The position numbers and the translations under genes were made by a program. Positions 1-6,234 of a stretch of 13,942 nt of DNA are shown here, piece by piece; the first letter of the stretch is position 1, and each line of letters begins with the position of its first letter. The stretch spans positions 1 through 13,942 of the forward strand of contig DAOUWE010000003.1 of NCBI GenBank assembly GCA_030667285.1, written 5' to 3'. The stretch is from Candidatus Shapirobacteria bacterium. GTDB lineage: Bacteria; Patescibacteriota; Microgenomatia; UBA12405; JAUWLS01. The notes under the pieces were generated by a model that saw nothing but the letters and a program-made list of their open reading frames with translations, made no database searches and was not told the DNA's origin.

Positions 1-170
1 GGAGACAGGTGTCGTTTAAAAAACTCGATTGATTTTTCCATTGCCGGACTAAAAGCAGGAGTGTTCAAATTATGGTCTCCTCCGGGATATTGATAAAGTT
101 CAGCCTCCTTGTTAACTGAGTCTAAAGCATTTTTTAGACACAAAGGAAGTTTATCATTCTCTGTTTTTGT
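1..170 (-). pseudogene. 3' remnant of an alpha/beta hydrolase (prolyl oligopeptidase / dienelactone hydrolase type)
   Basis: Reading the minus strand from 170 to the left edge gives an open frame of about 56 codons with no stop. It contains LYQYPGGDHNL followed by a helix ending FFKRHL. This matches the end of S9-type peptidases and dienelactone hydrolases, where the His of the H-N/H-G motif is the catalytic histidine. The frame opens at a TAA at 171-173, has no ATG, and the neighbouring gene ends at 176, so the N-terminal part with the nucleophile serine and most of the fold is absent. I read it as a decayed, 5'-truncated gene. Its 3' end lies outside the window, so whether the piece is still translated cannot be decided here. 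Confidence 0.6.
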
Positions 171-175
171 TTATT

Positions 176-1027
176 TTATCCGATTACAAGTCCGTCGTAA
201 GCGGTTTCGTAGCCGTGTTCTTCTGCGTATTTGGAAAGTTCATCGTGTGTGGGATTGCCTTCGTGAGATATGTGTGTCGCTAAGATACGAGCATTTTCTG
301 TAAGTAGGTTTTCTTTTTTCATTCTTTTAATGTGCTCGATAAACCTATTAGCGTTTAAGTGGTCGCCACTGTCTGTATCAGGTCCATATGTATGATCCAG
401 AATTACTATATTGAATTGCAGATTCTTTTTTTGAAAGCTTTCCCATGTTTCTTCAGAGAGAGTGTTGGTATCAGTGCCATAAAAAACAGTGAAGTCATCT
501 TCTGTAATAGCATATAAAAGAGAGTCGACTGGTTTGTCGTGGTTTGCCGGGAAAGACGTTACTTGGTATTTTCCAACTTGGAAAGACTGGAATGGTTTTA
601 CCGGGAATATTTCGAGATTAAGACGCTTTTTGTCTTTGTCATCAAACAAGCTAGATATGTAGCCTTCATTTTTAACCATTTCAGACATTTTTTTAAGGGT
701 TGACTCAGAACCATAAAGTTGAAGTTGGGGAATATTGACCCCCATGTATTCCGGTACCCGAGTTGAAAGATGTGATGCATCGAAATGATCAGAATGGGAA
801 TGGGTTTGCAGACAATATTTAATGTCAGCAATTGATTTATTGTGCATAAAAGAGGCGGACATGATATCCGGGCCCATATCAATTAGTAAATCATCGTTGA
901 TGATAATTGATGACCTTTTTCTAAAATCTTTACCACCCAGCCTTCTTGCCTGATTACAAAAGTCACACCGGCAAAAAACTAGAGGATAAGAAGTAGCTGC
1001 CGAGGTTCCGAGGAATGTGATTTTCAT
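176..1027 (-). CDS. PhnP-like metallo-beta-lactamase fold phosphodiesterase
   Basis: A 283-residue metal-dependent hydrolase. The N-terminus has the GTSAAT strand-loop, then a C-R-C-x-x-C cluster (Cys19, 21, 24) and GGKDFRKRSS, typical of the PhnP branch. The metal motif is THSHSDHFD at 75-83 (His76, His78, Asp80, His81). Further ligand candidates are His163 (ANHDKP), Asp186 (YGTDT) and His252. His255, three residues later, would complete the structural zinc site with the three cysteines, as in E. coli PhnP. PhnP opens phosphoribosyl 1,2-cyclic phosphate, but no other C-P lyase gene is nearby, so the substrate here may be another cyclic phosphodiester. No secretion signal, so it is probably cytoplasmic. 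There is no Shine-Dalgarno; the ATG follows directly on a -10 box. Family is firm, substrate is not. Confidence 0.88.
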   Translation of the reverse strand: MKITFLGTSAATSYPLVFCRCDFCNQARRLGGKDFRKRSSIIINDDLLIDMGPDIMSASFMHNKSIADIKYCLQTHSHSDHFDASHLSTRVPEYMGVNIPQLQLYGSESTLKKMSEMVKNEGYISSLFDDKDKKRLNLEIFPVKPFQSFQVGKYQVTSFPANHDKPVDSLLYAITEDDFTVFYGTDTNTLSEETWESFQKKNLQFNIVILDHTYGPDTDSGDHLNANRFIEHIKRMKKENLLTENARILATHISHEGNPTHDELSKYAEEHGYETAYDGLVIG

Positions 1028-1033
1028 GATTCA

Positions 1034-1060
1034 ATTATAAACTAAGGGAAATTAAGTCAA
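1034..1060 (-). promoter_or_regulatory. Leaderless-type promoter of the PhnP-like gene
   Basis: On the minus strand, TTGACT (1060-1055) is followed after 15 nt by a consensus TATAAT (1039-1034). Only 6 nt separate the TATAAT from the ATG at 1027, so transcription should begin at or beside the start codon. The 15-nt spacer is shorter than usual, but the -10 box is perfect. Confidence 0.6.
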
Positions 1061-1131
1061 ATATGAAGTGATAGGGTGCGGATTCTATTAGATTAAAGAC
1101 AGTGTTTTTTCAGGTTTTTTTCAGAAAGTAG

Positions 1132-1140
1132 TGTTATCCT
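1132..1140 (+). promoter_or_regulatory. Possible extended -10 promoter of the ABC export operon
   Basis: TG-T-TATCCT resembles an extended -10 element and lies 40 nt before the first gene of the operon. No good -35 hexamer stands at the right distance, only T-rich sequence. The rest of 1028-1180 shows no gene or clear hairpin. Weak call. Confidence 0.3.
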
Positions 1141-1180
1141 ATCTTTCCGGTTTAAAATTGTTTAATTAGACCAAACAAAA

Positions 1181-1528
1181 ATGAAAGAAAAGGGCGGAAC
1201 CAAAAAATCAGTAGATAAGGGGAAAGGTACAAAAAAACCCTGGCAAAAATATCTTTTAGCGACTTTGGTAATAGTGTCTCTTTTCTTTGGATACAGATTT
1301 TATAAAATCAAAAAAGTCCAAGCTCAAAGAGCTGAACTCATGGAAAGGCAACAAGAAATTATGATTGAGGCCTGGGAAGAAAAAGGCTTGAGCGAGGAAG
1401 AAATACAGGAAAGAATAGAAAACATGAAAGAAAAGAGAGAAGAAAATCTTAATGATCCTGATCGGGTCCCCCGCGAGGGTTTTAATATGATGAGAATGGG
1501 TGGACAAATGAGAAGAATGAATGAATGA
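1181..1528 (+). CDS. Small single-span membrane protein leading the ABC export operon
   Basis: A 115-residue protein of no family I recognise. A strongly basic N-terminus (1-23, mostly Lys and Gly) is followed by one hydrophobic span at about 24-41, then a charged helical stretch rich in Glu, Gln and Arg (about 45-90), probably a coiled coil. A Met/Gly/Arg-rich tail (GFNMMRMGGQMRRMNE) ends the protein. The basic N-terminus predicts that it stays in the cytoplasm with the helix outside. The stop codon overlaps the ATG of the adaptor gene (ATGA), so the two are translationally coupled, and the product is probably an accessory part of the transporter. B. subtilis yknWXYZ likewise has an extra membrane protein ahead of the adaptor, but I see no sequence likeness to YknW. 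Confidence 0.75.
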   Translation: MKEKGGTKKSVDKGKGTKKPWQKYLLATLVIVSLFFGYRFYKIKKVQAQRAELMERQQEIMIEAWEEKGLSEEEIQERIENMKEKREENLNDPDRVPREGFNMMRMGGQMRRMNE

Positions 1529-2733
1529 TACTTATGAAAAAGATAATAAAAAAGTTCAAGAAACTAAGTCAAAAACAAAAAATCATAACGATTTTGGGAA
1601 TACTTTTCTTGGTCTTTCTTGGAACGAAACTTTTGCCTCAAAAAGAAGAATCTATTTCTTATAAAACGGAAGAGGTGAAAAAAACTAGTGTCGTAAGTAT
1701 TGTTTCCGAAACCGGAGAAATTCTAACTAGTGGAAAAGTTGATGTTAATTCTTCTATAAAAGGTCTTGTTCAGGAGGTTTATGTCCAAAATGGAGATCCG
1801 GTAAAAAGCGGACAGGCTCTTTTTAAGGTAGAAAGTTCTGCCAGCTTCGAAGAAAGGGCTTCTGCTTATTCTTCCTATCTTACCGCTAAATCAAGTTTGG
1901 AATCTGCCGAGACCGGGCTTCACAGTCTTCAGTCCGCTGCTTTTTCTGCTAATCAAGTACTCATCAATGACGCTGTTGCTAGAGAGCTTGATGAAACCGA
2001 TCCCACTTATATTCAACAAAAGGCTGATTGGCTGGCGGCGGAAGCTAATTATATTAATCAAACCACCTCTATTAATCAAAAAAAGGCCGGGCTGAATAGT
2101 GCTTGGTTAAGTTATCAATCAGTAACCAGCGGAACAGTCAAAGCTCCGATCGGTGGTGCTGTTGCTAATTTGGCTCTTTCCCCCGGACAGGAGGTTGATA
2201 TTACCGATTTGGCTTTAATGATTCAAAATGAGTCTGATTCTTGGGCGAAATTAGCTGTATCTGAGGGCGATATTGGTCAGATAGCAAGTGGTCAAAAAGC
2301 GATGATTTATCCTGATGCTCTGGATGGTTTGAAAATTGAAGGAGTGGTGGACAGAGTGGACGAAATAGGAACCGAAATTTCCGGAATTGTAACCTACAAT
2401 GTTTATCTAAATTTAGGCCAAATAGAAAAAAGCACAAAACCGGGAATGACTGTTCAGATTGATATTGAAACTCAAAAAGCGGAAGATGTTTTGTCTGTTA
2501 GTAATTCCGCCATCAAAACTTATCAAGGATCAAAGGCCGTCCAGATAGTAGACGAAAAAACCGGACAACCTCTCTATCTGCCTGTCGAGGTCGGAATAAC
2601 AGGTGACATCAAGACACAGATAATAAAAGGGCTGTCCGAAGGTGATGAGGTAATTGTTGGTCAATCCTCTGACACAGAAGCATCTGATGAGAGAAGTGGC
2701 ATGTTTCCCATGGGTGGCAGAATAATTCACTAG
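1525..2733 (+). CDS. Periplasmic adaptor / membrane fusion protein (MacA/YknX-like)
   Basis: A 402-residue HlyD/RND-type adaptor for an ABC exporter. It has a basic N-terminus, a membrane anchor at about 19-37, the first half of a lipoyl-like domain at about 70-103 (SSIKGLVQEVYVQNGDPVKSG), an alpha hairpin at about 108-200, and the second lipoyl half (APIGGAVANLALSPGQEVD, 208-226). A beta-barrel region (about 238-315) and a membrane-proximal domain follow (to about 380). The last residues are a Met/Gly tail (SGMFPMGGRIIH). It should link the permease downstream to substrates or other factors outside the membrane. The ATG at 1525 overlaps the previous stop; a second ATG at 1534 (MKKIIKK) is an equally plausible start. 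The ATPase gene begins 9 nt after the stop. Confidence 0.88.
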   Translation: MILMKKIIKKFKKLSQKQKIITILGILFLVFLGTKLLPQKEESISYKTEEVKKTSVVSIVSETGEILTSGKVDVNSSIKGLVQEVYVQNGDPVKSGQALFKVESSASFEERASAYSSYLTAKSSLESAETGLHSLQSAAFSANQVLINDAVARELDETDPTYIQQKADWLAAEANYINQTTSINQKKAGLNSAWLSYQSVTSGTVKAPIGGAVANLALSPGQEVDITDLALMIQNESDSWAKLAVSEGDIGQIASGQKAMIYPDALDGLKIEGVVDRVDEIGTEISGIVTYNVYLNLGQIEKSTKPGMTVQIDIETQKAEDVLSVSNSAIKTYQGSKAVQIVDEKTGQPLYLPVEVGITGDIKTQIIKGLSEGDEVIVGQSSDTEASDERSGMFPMGGRIIH

Positions 2734-2742
2734 AGAGTAAAA

Positions 2743-3468
2743 ATGAGAAAAAACAAAAGAAACACTCTCATTGGTTTTGAAAAAATCAAAAAGACTTATG
2801 TCACCGGACCGGTTAAATACCAAGCCCTAAGAGGAATTGATTTCAAGATAAAAGAAGGTGAGTTTGTTGCCATTATTGGCCATTCCGGTTCCGGAAAATC
2901 AACCATTATGAATATCATGGGTGCTCTTGATTCCCCCACCTCAGGAAAATATTTTCTAAAAGGGAAAAATATTTCTCACTATAACCAAGATGAGTTGGCT
3001 GAAATTAGAAACAAAGAAATTGGTTTTGTTTTTCAGTCTTTCAATCTTTTACCTAGAACTACTGTTCTTAAAAATGTGGAGAGGCCTCTTTTGTATGCCG
3101 GCTACACAAAGGAAAAAAGGGAAAAAAGAGCCATGAAAATGCTTAAAACTGTCGGACTTGCCGATAAGGCCACTAATCTTTCTAATCATATTTCCGTAGG
3201 CCAAATTCAAAGGGTGGCCATTGCTCGGGCCCTAGTCATGAACCCTTCTATTCTTTTGGCGGACGAACCAACCGGGAATTTGGATACTAAAACGGCCCAT
3301 GAGGTAATGAAGTTTCTTGTAGATTTAAACAAAAAAGGCAGTACTATAATTTTGATCACTCATGAGGATGATATTGCGGCTTTTGCCAAGAGAGTGATAA
3401 AAATCACCGATGGTTTAATAGAGAGTAGCAACTATAAGTTAAAAACGGCCCGTTTCATAAAAGAATGA
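2743..3468 (+). CDS. ABC transporter ATPase (MacB/LolD/YknY-like)
   Basis: A 241-residue nucleotide-binding subunit that powers the adaptor/permease complex from the cytoplasmic side. Visible motifs: Walker A GHSGSGKST (46-54), Q-loop VFQSFNLLP (Gln98), Walker B ILLADEP (170-176) with catalytic Glu175, D-loop GNLD, and H-loop ITHE (His207). FQSFNLLP and DEPTGNLDT are typical of the LolD/MacB branch. The ABC signature is unusual: ISVGQ (150-154) where LSGGQ is expected, followed by IQRVAIARAL. A weak purine-rich ribosome site (GAGAG) precedes the ATG. The gene overlaps the permease gene by 4 nt (ATGA). Confidence 0.92.
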   Translation: MRKNKRNTLIGFEKIKKTYVTGPVKYQALRGIDFKIKEGEFVAIIGHSGSGKSTIMNIMGALDSPTSGKYFLKGKNISHYNQDELAEIRNKEIGFVFQSFNLLPRTTVLKNVERPLLYAGYTKEKREKRAMKMLKTVGLADKATNLSNHISVGQIQRVAIARALVMNPSILLADEPTGNLDTKTAHEVMKFLVDLNKKGSTIILITHEDDIAAFAKRVIKITDGLIESSNYKLKTARFIKE

Positions 3469-4652
3469 TTGATATTGAAGAATTGATTATATTGGCTCTG
3501 GAGCAACTTAGGTCCAACGTTGCTCGGACCGTATTAACCATGTTGGGAATTATTATTGGTATTGGATCAGTGATTACCATCATGTCTTTGGGAGATGGAT
3601 CAACCCAATCCATCATCGACCAAATATCAAAGTTTGGAACTAATGTTTTAACTGTTTCTCCCGGTAAGGCCGGAAGAGGACCTGGAAGCTCAGGAGGAAT
3701 CTTTGGCACTCTTGTCGAAAAAGATGCTCAGGCAGTTTCAGAGTTGGCCAATATAGAAGCCGTAAGTTCTGTTGTCAGTGGTCAAGCGACTTTGGTCAAT
3801 GATGATCAATCCGTGTCTAGCTCTGTAGCCGGTGTTGAGTATGCTTATGCTCAGATACAATCATTGGAATTTTCTGAAGGTTCTTTTCTAACTGAAAGCA
3901 ATATAAATTCCATGACTAGAAATGTCGTTTTGGGAGATAATTTAATTGAAGACCTGTTTGGGGAAGAGGCCTTGGTTGTTGGAAAAAAACTAAGGATTGA
4001 TGGAAAAACTTTTAAAATTGTGGGGGTAATTAAAGACAGCGGTTCTGTCGTTGTTCCTCTACCTACTGCCCAGAAATTGCTTTTTGGGCAAGATCATTTA
4101 AGTAGTATTTCCATTAGAGTAATTGATATTGAGGTGATGGATAACACTCTGGCTCAGGTAGAAAATCTTCTTTTGGAAAGACATGGTATAAGTAATCCTG
4201 ACGATGCTGATTTTTATCTTACGAGCCCTCAGCAAATGATTGAAACTGTGGGTAATATGACCGGAACCTTAACGGCTGCGTTATCAGGAATTGCGGCCAT
4301 TTCTCTCCTGGTCGGAGGAATCGGAATTATGAATATTATGCTAGTTACGGTGACTGAAAGAACCAAAGATATTGGTCTTCTTAAAGCCATTGGTGCTAAA
4401 AGAAAGGATATTTTAGCGCAGTTTTTGATTGAATCTCTGGTTTTGACTCTGGCCGGTGGAATTATTGGGGTAATAATTGGAGGAGCTTTAACTTATTTTG
4501 CCTCGAGTGCCTTGGGTATTCCATTTATTGTTGGTCTTAAATCTATCCTTCTTGCCGTCGGAGTTTCTGTTGGAATTGGAATTCTTTTTGGTTATTATCC
4601 CGCTAAAAAAGCAGCTGAACTAAACCCCATTGATGCCTTACGCTATGAATGA
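3465..4652 (+). CDS. ABC transporter permease (MacB/YknZ-like, FtsX fold)
   Basis: A 395-residue membrane subunit with the MacB layout. One helix lies at about 23-42, after the coupling region NVARTVLTMLGIIIGIGSV. A large extracytoplasmic MacB-type domain follows (about 45-265). Three C-terminal helices then sit at about 271-294, 319-345 and 358-378, with the FtsX motif TERTKDIGLLKAIGAKRKDI (298-317) between the first two, and the protein ends YYPAKKAAELNPIDALRYE. ATPase and permease are separate genes, as in yknYZ of Gram-positives, rather than fused as in E. coli MacB. Substrate is unknown; relatives move peptides, lipoproteins or antibiotics, or transmit force. The operon appears to end here. 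Confidence 0.92.
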   Translation: MIDIEELIILALEQLRSNVARTVLTMLGIIIGIGSVITIMSLGDGSTQSIIDQISKFGTNVLTVSPGKAGRGPGSSGGIFGTLVEKDAQAVSELANIEAVSSVVSGQATLVNDDQSVSSSVAGVEYAYAQIQSLEFSEGSFLTESNINSMTRNVVLGDNLIEDLFGEEALVVGKKLRIDGKTFKIVGVIKDSGSVVVPLPTAQKLLFGQDHLSSISIRVIDIEVMDNTLAQVENLLLERHGISNPDDADFYLTSPQQMIETVGNMTGTLTAALSGIAAISLLVGGIGIMNIMLVTVTERTKDIGLLKAIGAKRKDILAQFLIESLVLTLAGGIIGVIIGGALTYFASSALGIPFIVGLKSILLAVGVSVGIGILFGYYPAKKAAELNPIDALRYE

Positions 4653-4686
4653 AGTCTTGTTTGTAACATTATTTCGTTTTTTTTAG

Positions 4687-4692
4687 TAGAAT
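4687..4692 (+). promoter_or_regulatory. -10 box (TAGAAT) close to the ATG of the 54-residue gene
   Basis: TAGAAT stands 7 nt before the ATG at 4700, the same spacing as at the other leaderless-type starts in the window. The -35 region is poor (TTGTAA at 4661-4666 is 20 nt upstream). Confidence 0.4.
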
Positions 4693-4699
4693 AAATGTT

Positions 4700-4864
4700 A
4701 TGAAGAAAGAAAAAAAGAATTTTCCGTACCAGGTTCATTTAATTCTTGGTCTGATTTGGATTGCTGTTGGAATAACTCTTTATTCAGGAATTGGAGCGGT
4801 AATTTGGGTAGGTGGAGGGTTGTTAATGACAGCTGTTGGCATCCTCAATAAAGAAAAGAGTTAA
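4700..4864 (+). CDS. 54-residue two-helix membrane protein
   Basis: A short open frame with a Lys-rich start (MKKEKKNFPY), two hydrophobic helices at about 12-28 and 31-49 with Gly-rich packing positions, and a charged end (NKEKS). The charge pattern suggests both ends lie in the cytoplasm. The -10 box 7 nt upstream supports real expression. It is a separate unit from the exporter operon, 47 nt after it. Its TAA lies inside the first bases of the repeat starting at 4861, so the repeat supplies its stop and the native C-terminus may have been changed. No function can be assigned. Confidence 0.6.
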   Translation: MKKEKKNFPYQVHLILGLIWIAVGITLYSGIGAVIWVGGGLLMTAVGILNKEKS

Positions 4865-4918
4865 TACAGTTCGAAGTTGTCCAAGAAGTGTTGGTAGAGT
4901 TGGTCCCCTTTTGTGTGG
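4861..4918 (-). repeat. Repeat copy 1: detached 3' end of a PsbP-like gene
   Basis: Fifty-eight bases match the 3' end of the gene at 6177 with only three differences (positions 22, 24 and 51 of the repeat). On the minus strand it reads THTKGDQLYQHFLDNFELY and a stop; a TAA a few codons upstream closes the frame, so it is a gene fragment. Two of the differences change one Leu codon (TTG against CTA) without changing the residue, which suggests divergence while it was still coding. Confidence 0.75.
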
Positions 4919-4935
4919 GTAGTATTTAGTTTTTA

Positions 4936-4965
4936 TTGACAAGACCTTGTCTCTTTGAATATATT
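4936..4965 (+). promoter_or_regulatory. Strong leaderless-type promoter of the Cys-rich gene
   Basis: A perfect TTGACA (4936-4941), an 18-nt spacer, then TATATT (4960-4965) and only 6 nt to the ATG at 4972. The reading frame can be extended back to a TTG at 4936, but that TTG is the first half of the -35 box, so the extension is not real. Confidence 0.72.
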
Positions 4966-4971
4966 GAAGAT

Positions 4972-5553
4972 ATGGAATCGCAAAATAATTTACCTCCGAA
5001 AAACAATTCTCCTGCTCAGCAGAAAAATAAAAAGAAGAACTTTCTGCTTATTGTTGTTTCTGTTTTGGTGACTAGTGTATTGGTGGGCGGTGGGATATTT
5101 TTGTGGCAACAAAATAATTTTGAAAAACAAATTACTGATTTAAGGGATCAGTTGGAGAAGGTGGAAACTGATAGTGAAGCGTTGGAAAATCAAGTGAAAG
5201 ACTTAGAGGAAGTTGCCAAAAATTTAGAGGAGGTTGCCTTAGAAGCAACTGCTGGAAAAGAAGATATTGAGGAGAAAACATGCAAAGGTGTTTGGAAAAA
5301 CGGAATTTGCGTGAAATCTACCTGTGTTGATTCAGATGTAAACGAAAAACCGGATGATATTTATATAAAGGGAAGTGTTGTTTACACTGATGAAAACGGA
5401 GTGGAAACAGAAGTTTATGACGAATGTACAGGTTCTAAAATTCAGGTTAATGAAATGTGGTGTTACGAAAGCCCGGCTGGTAGTGGAAATTTTGTACAAG
5501 GAAAGATGGTTTATGATTGTCCAGGAGGTTGTTTGGACGGAGCTTGTATTTAA
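4972..5553 (+). CDS. Membrane-anchored coiled-coil protein with a Cys-rich outer domain
   Basis: A 193-residue protein. A polar, Lys-rich N-terminus (1-23) is followed by one hydrophobic span (about 24-45), a heptad-like coiled coil rich in Glu, Leu and Lys (about 47-100), and a C-terminal domain with eight cysteines (104, 113, 118, 152, 164, 183, 187, 192). The domain shows C-x-D-S-D, a V-Y-D-E-C-T turn, M-W-C-Y and the closing CPGGCLDGAC. From memory, this spacing (C..DSD, D.C, .yC, CP.GC..GAC) recurs in surface proteins of CPR bacteria and DPANN archaea; I know no function for it. An even number of Cys outside the membrane suggests disulfides. The start is set by the promoter just upstream. 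It is probably a cell-surface protein, possibly oligomeric through the coiled coil. Confidence 0.8.
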   Translation: MESQNNLPPKNNSPAQQKNKKKNFLLIVVSVLVTSVLVGGGIFLWQQNNFEKQITDLRDQLEKVETDSEALENQVKDLEEVAKNLEEVALEATAGKEDIEEKTCKGVWKNGICVKSTCVDSDVNEKPDDIYIKGSVVYTDENGVETEVYDECTGSKIQVNEMWCYESPAGSGNFVQGKMVYDCPGGCLDGACI

Positions 5554-5580
5554 ATAACAGTGGATGAATTATTGTTTTAG

Positions 5581-5612
5581 TTAATACAGTTCGAAGTTGT
5601 CTAGGAAATGTT
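5581..5612 (-). repeat. Repeat copy 2: detached 3' end of a PsbP-like gene
   Basis: Thirty-two bases match the 3' end of the gene at 6177 with one difference, which is silent for His. The minus strand reads EHFLDNFELY and a stop, preceded by unrelated residues (QAIP). The copy starts at the same base of the stop codon as the other two. It lies directly after the interrupted membrane gene on the minus strand. Confidence 0.7.
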
Positions 5613-5626
5613 CGGGAATTGCTTGT

Positions 5627-6124
5627 TTATTGTATTTGATTTAGGCCTTCTTTGACTCCAAACTGTATCAGTTCTTTGAAAATCGTGGGGTCTAGTGTGT
5701 AAACAATGGCAAACGAGGTGATGAAAATGATGACCGCTAGCCATTTTGTGTAACGTCCCCGGGTACGAGTAAAAAGAATTAGTGACAAAACCGCCATGAC
5801 AGCGGGGCCAACTACTTTAATGTCCCCCAAGGGTACTGCGTAGCCACCGACTGTTTGTTTGGACGTACCTAAAAACTCCGTCAGGTCAAAATTTATTTTG
5901 GTGACGATTAAAAAAACCTCAGCGACAAGAACGCCCAACAGTCCCCAAGATGCCCATTTAGTTGATTTCCCTTAGGTTCGATATACCTCATAAATAACGG
6001 TTGGAAATAAAAAAATGATTGTTATTAGCGGATTTGACTGAAAGATACCGATAACAATTCCTAAAAAGGCGAGGATGGTTAAAACTATGCAAATTGATGT
6101 GGCGTGCTGATATGGTTTAGCCAT
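5627..6124 (-). pseudogene. Polytopic membrane protein gene interrupted by an in-frame TAA
   Basis: Translation from the ATG at 6124 (MAKPYQHATSIC) gives two hydrophobic helices (about 11-28 and 33-45), then YEVYRT, a TAA at codon 51 (5974-5972), and in the same frame GKSTKWASWGLLGVLVAEV continuing to a stop at 5627. The downstream part (about 114 codons) holds roughly three more helices. Both halves share the frame and membrane character, and RT-stop-GKSTKW resembles RTRGRYTKW further on in the same protein, so one base change (for example AAA to TAA) explains the break. The downstream half alone has only a TTG (5938) as a possible start. It may be a recent pseudogene, a readthrough gene, or a sequencing/assembly error. 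A consensus TATAAT lies upstream. Family not recognised. Confidence 0.7.
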
Positions 6125-6135
6125 TTGTTTTATTC

Positions 6136-6141
6136 ATTATA
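6136..6141 (-). promoter_or_regulatory. -10 box (TATAAT) of the interrupted membrane gene
   Basis: On the minus strand a perfect TATAAT lies 11 nt before the ATG at 6124, leaving a leader of about 4-5 nt. No convincing -35 hexamer is seen. Confidence 0.45.
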
Positions 6142-6176
6142 TATTAATTGGAAAAACAAACAGGATGTGGCCGAGG

Positions 6177-6234
6177 TTAATACAGTTCGAAGTTGTCTAG
6201 GAAGTGTTGGTAGAGTTGGTCCCCTTCTGTGTGG
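6177..6234 (-). repeat. Repeat copy 3: 3' end of the intact PsbP-like gene
   Basis: This is the in-place copy of the repeated 3' end. It encodes HTEGDQLYQHFLDNFELY and the stop. The core just after the stop carries the palindrome TTCGAA, present in all three copies. Confidence 0.75.

Noticed and set aside
5375..5557. A second plus-strand frame within the Cys-rich gene.
   Set aside because: It has no promoter, domain or compositional support; the overlapping frame has a clear membrane anchor and Cys pattern.
5972..5974. Alternative genetic code explaining the in-frame TAA.
   Set aside because: TAA ends several intact genes here, and TGA is also used as a stop, so a reassigned code is not consistent.
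4861..6234. CRISPR-like array based on the three repeats.
   Set aside because: The spacing is hundreds of bases with genes in between, and the repeat is protein-coding gene end sequence.
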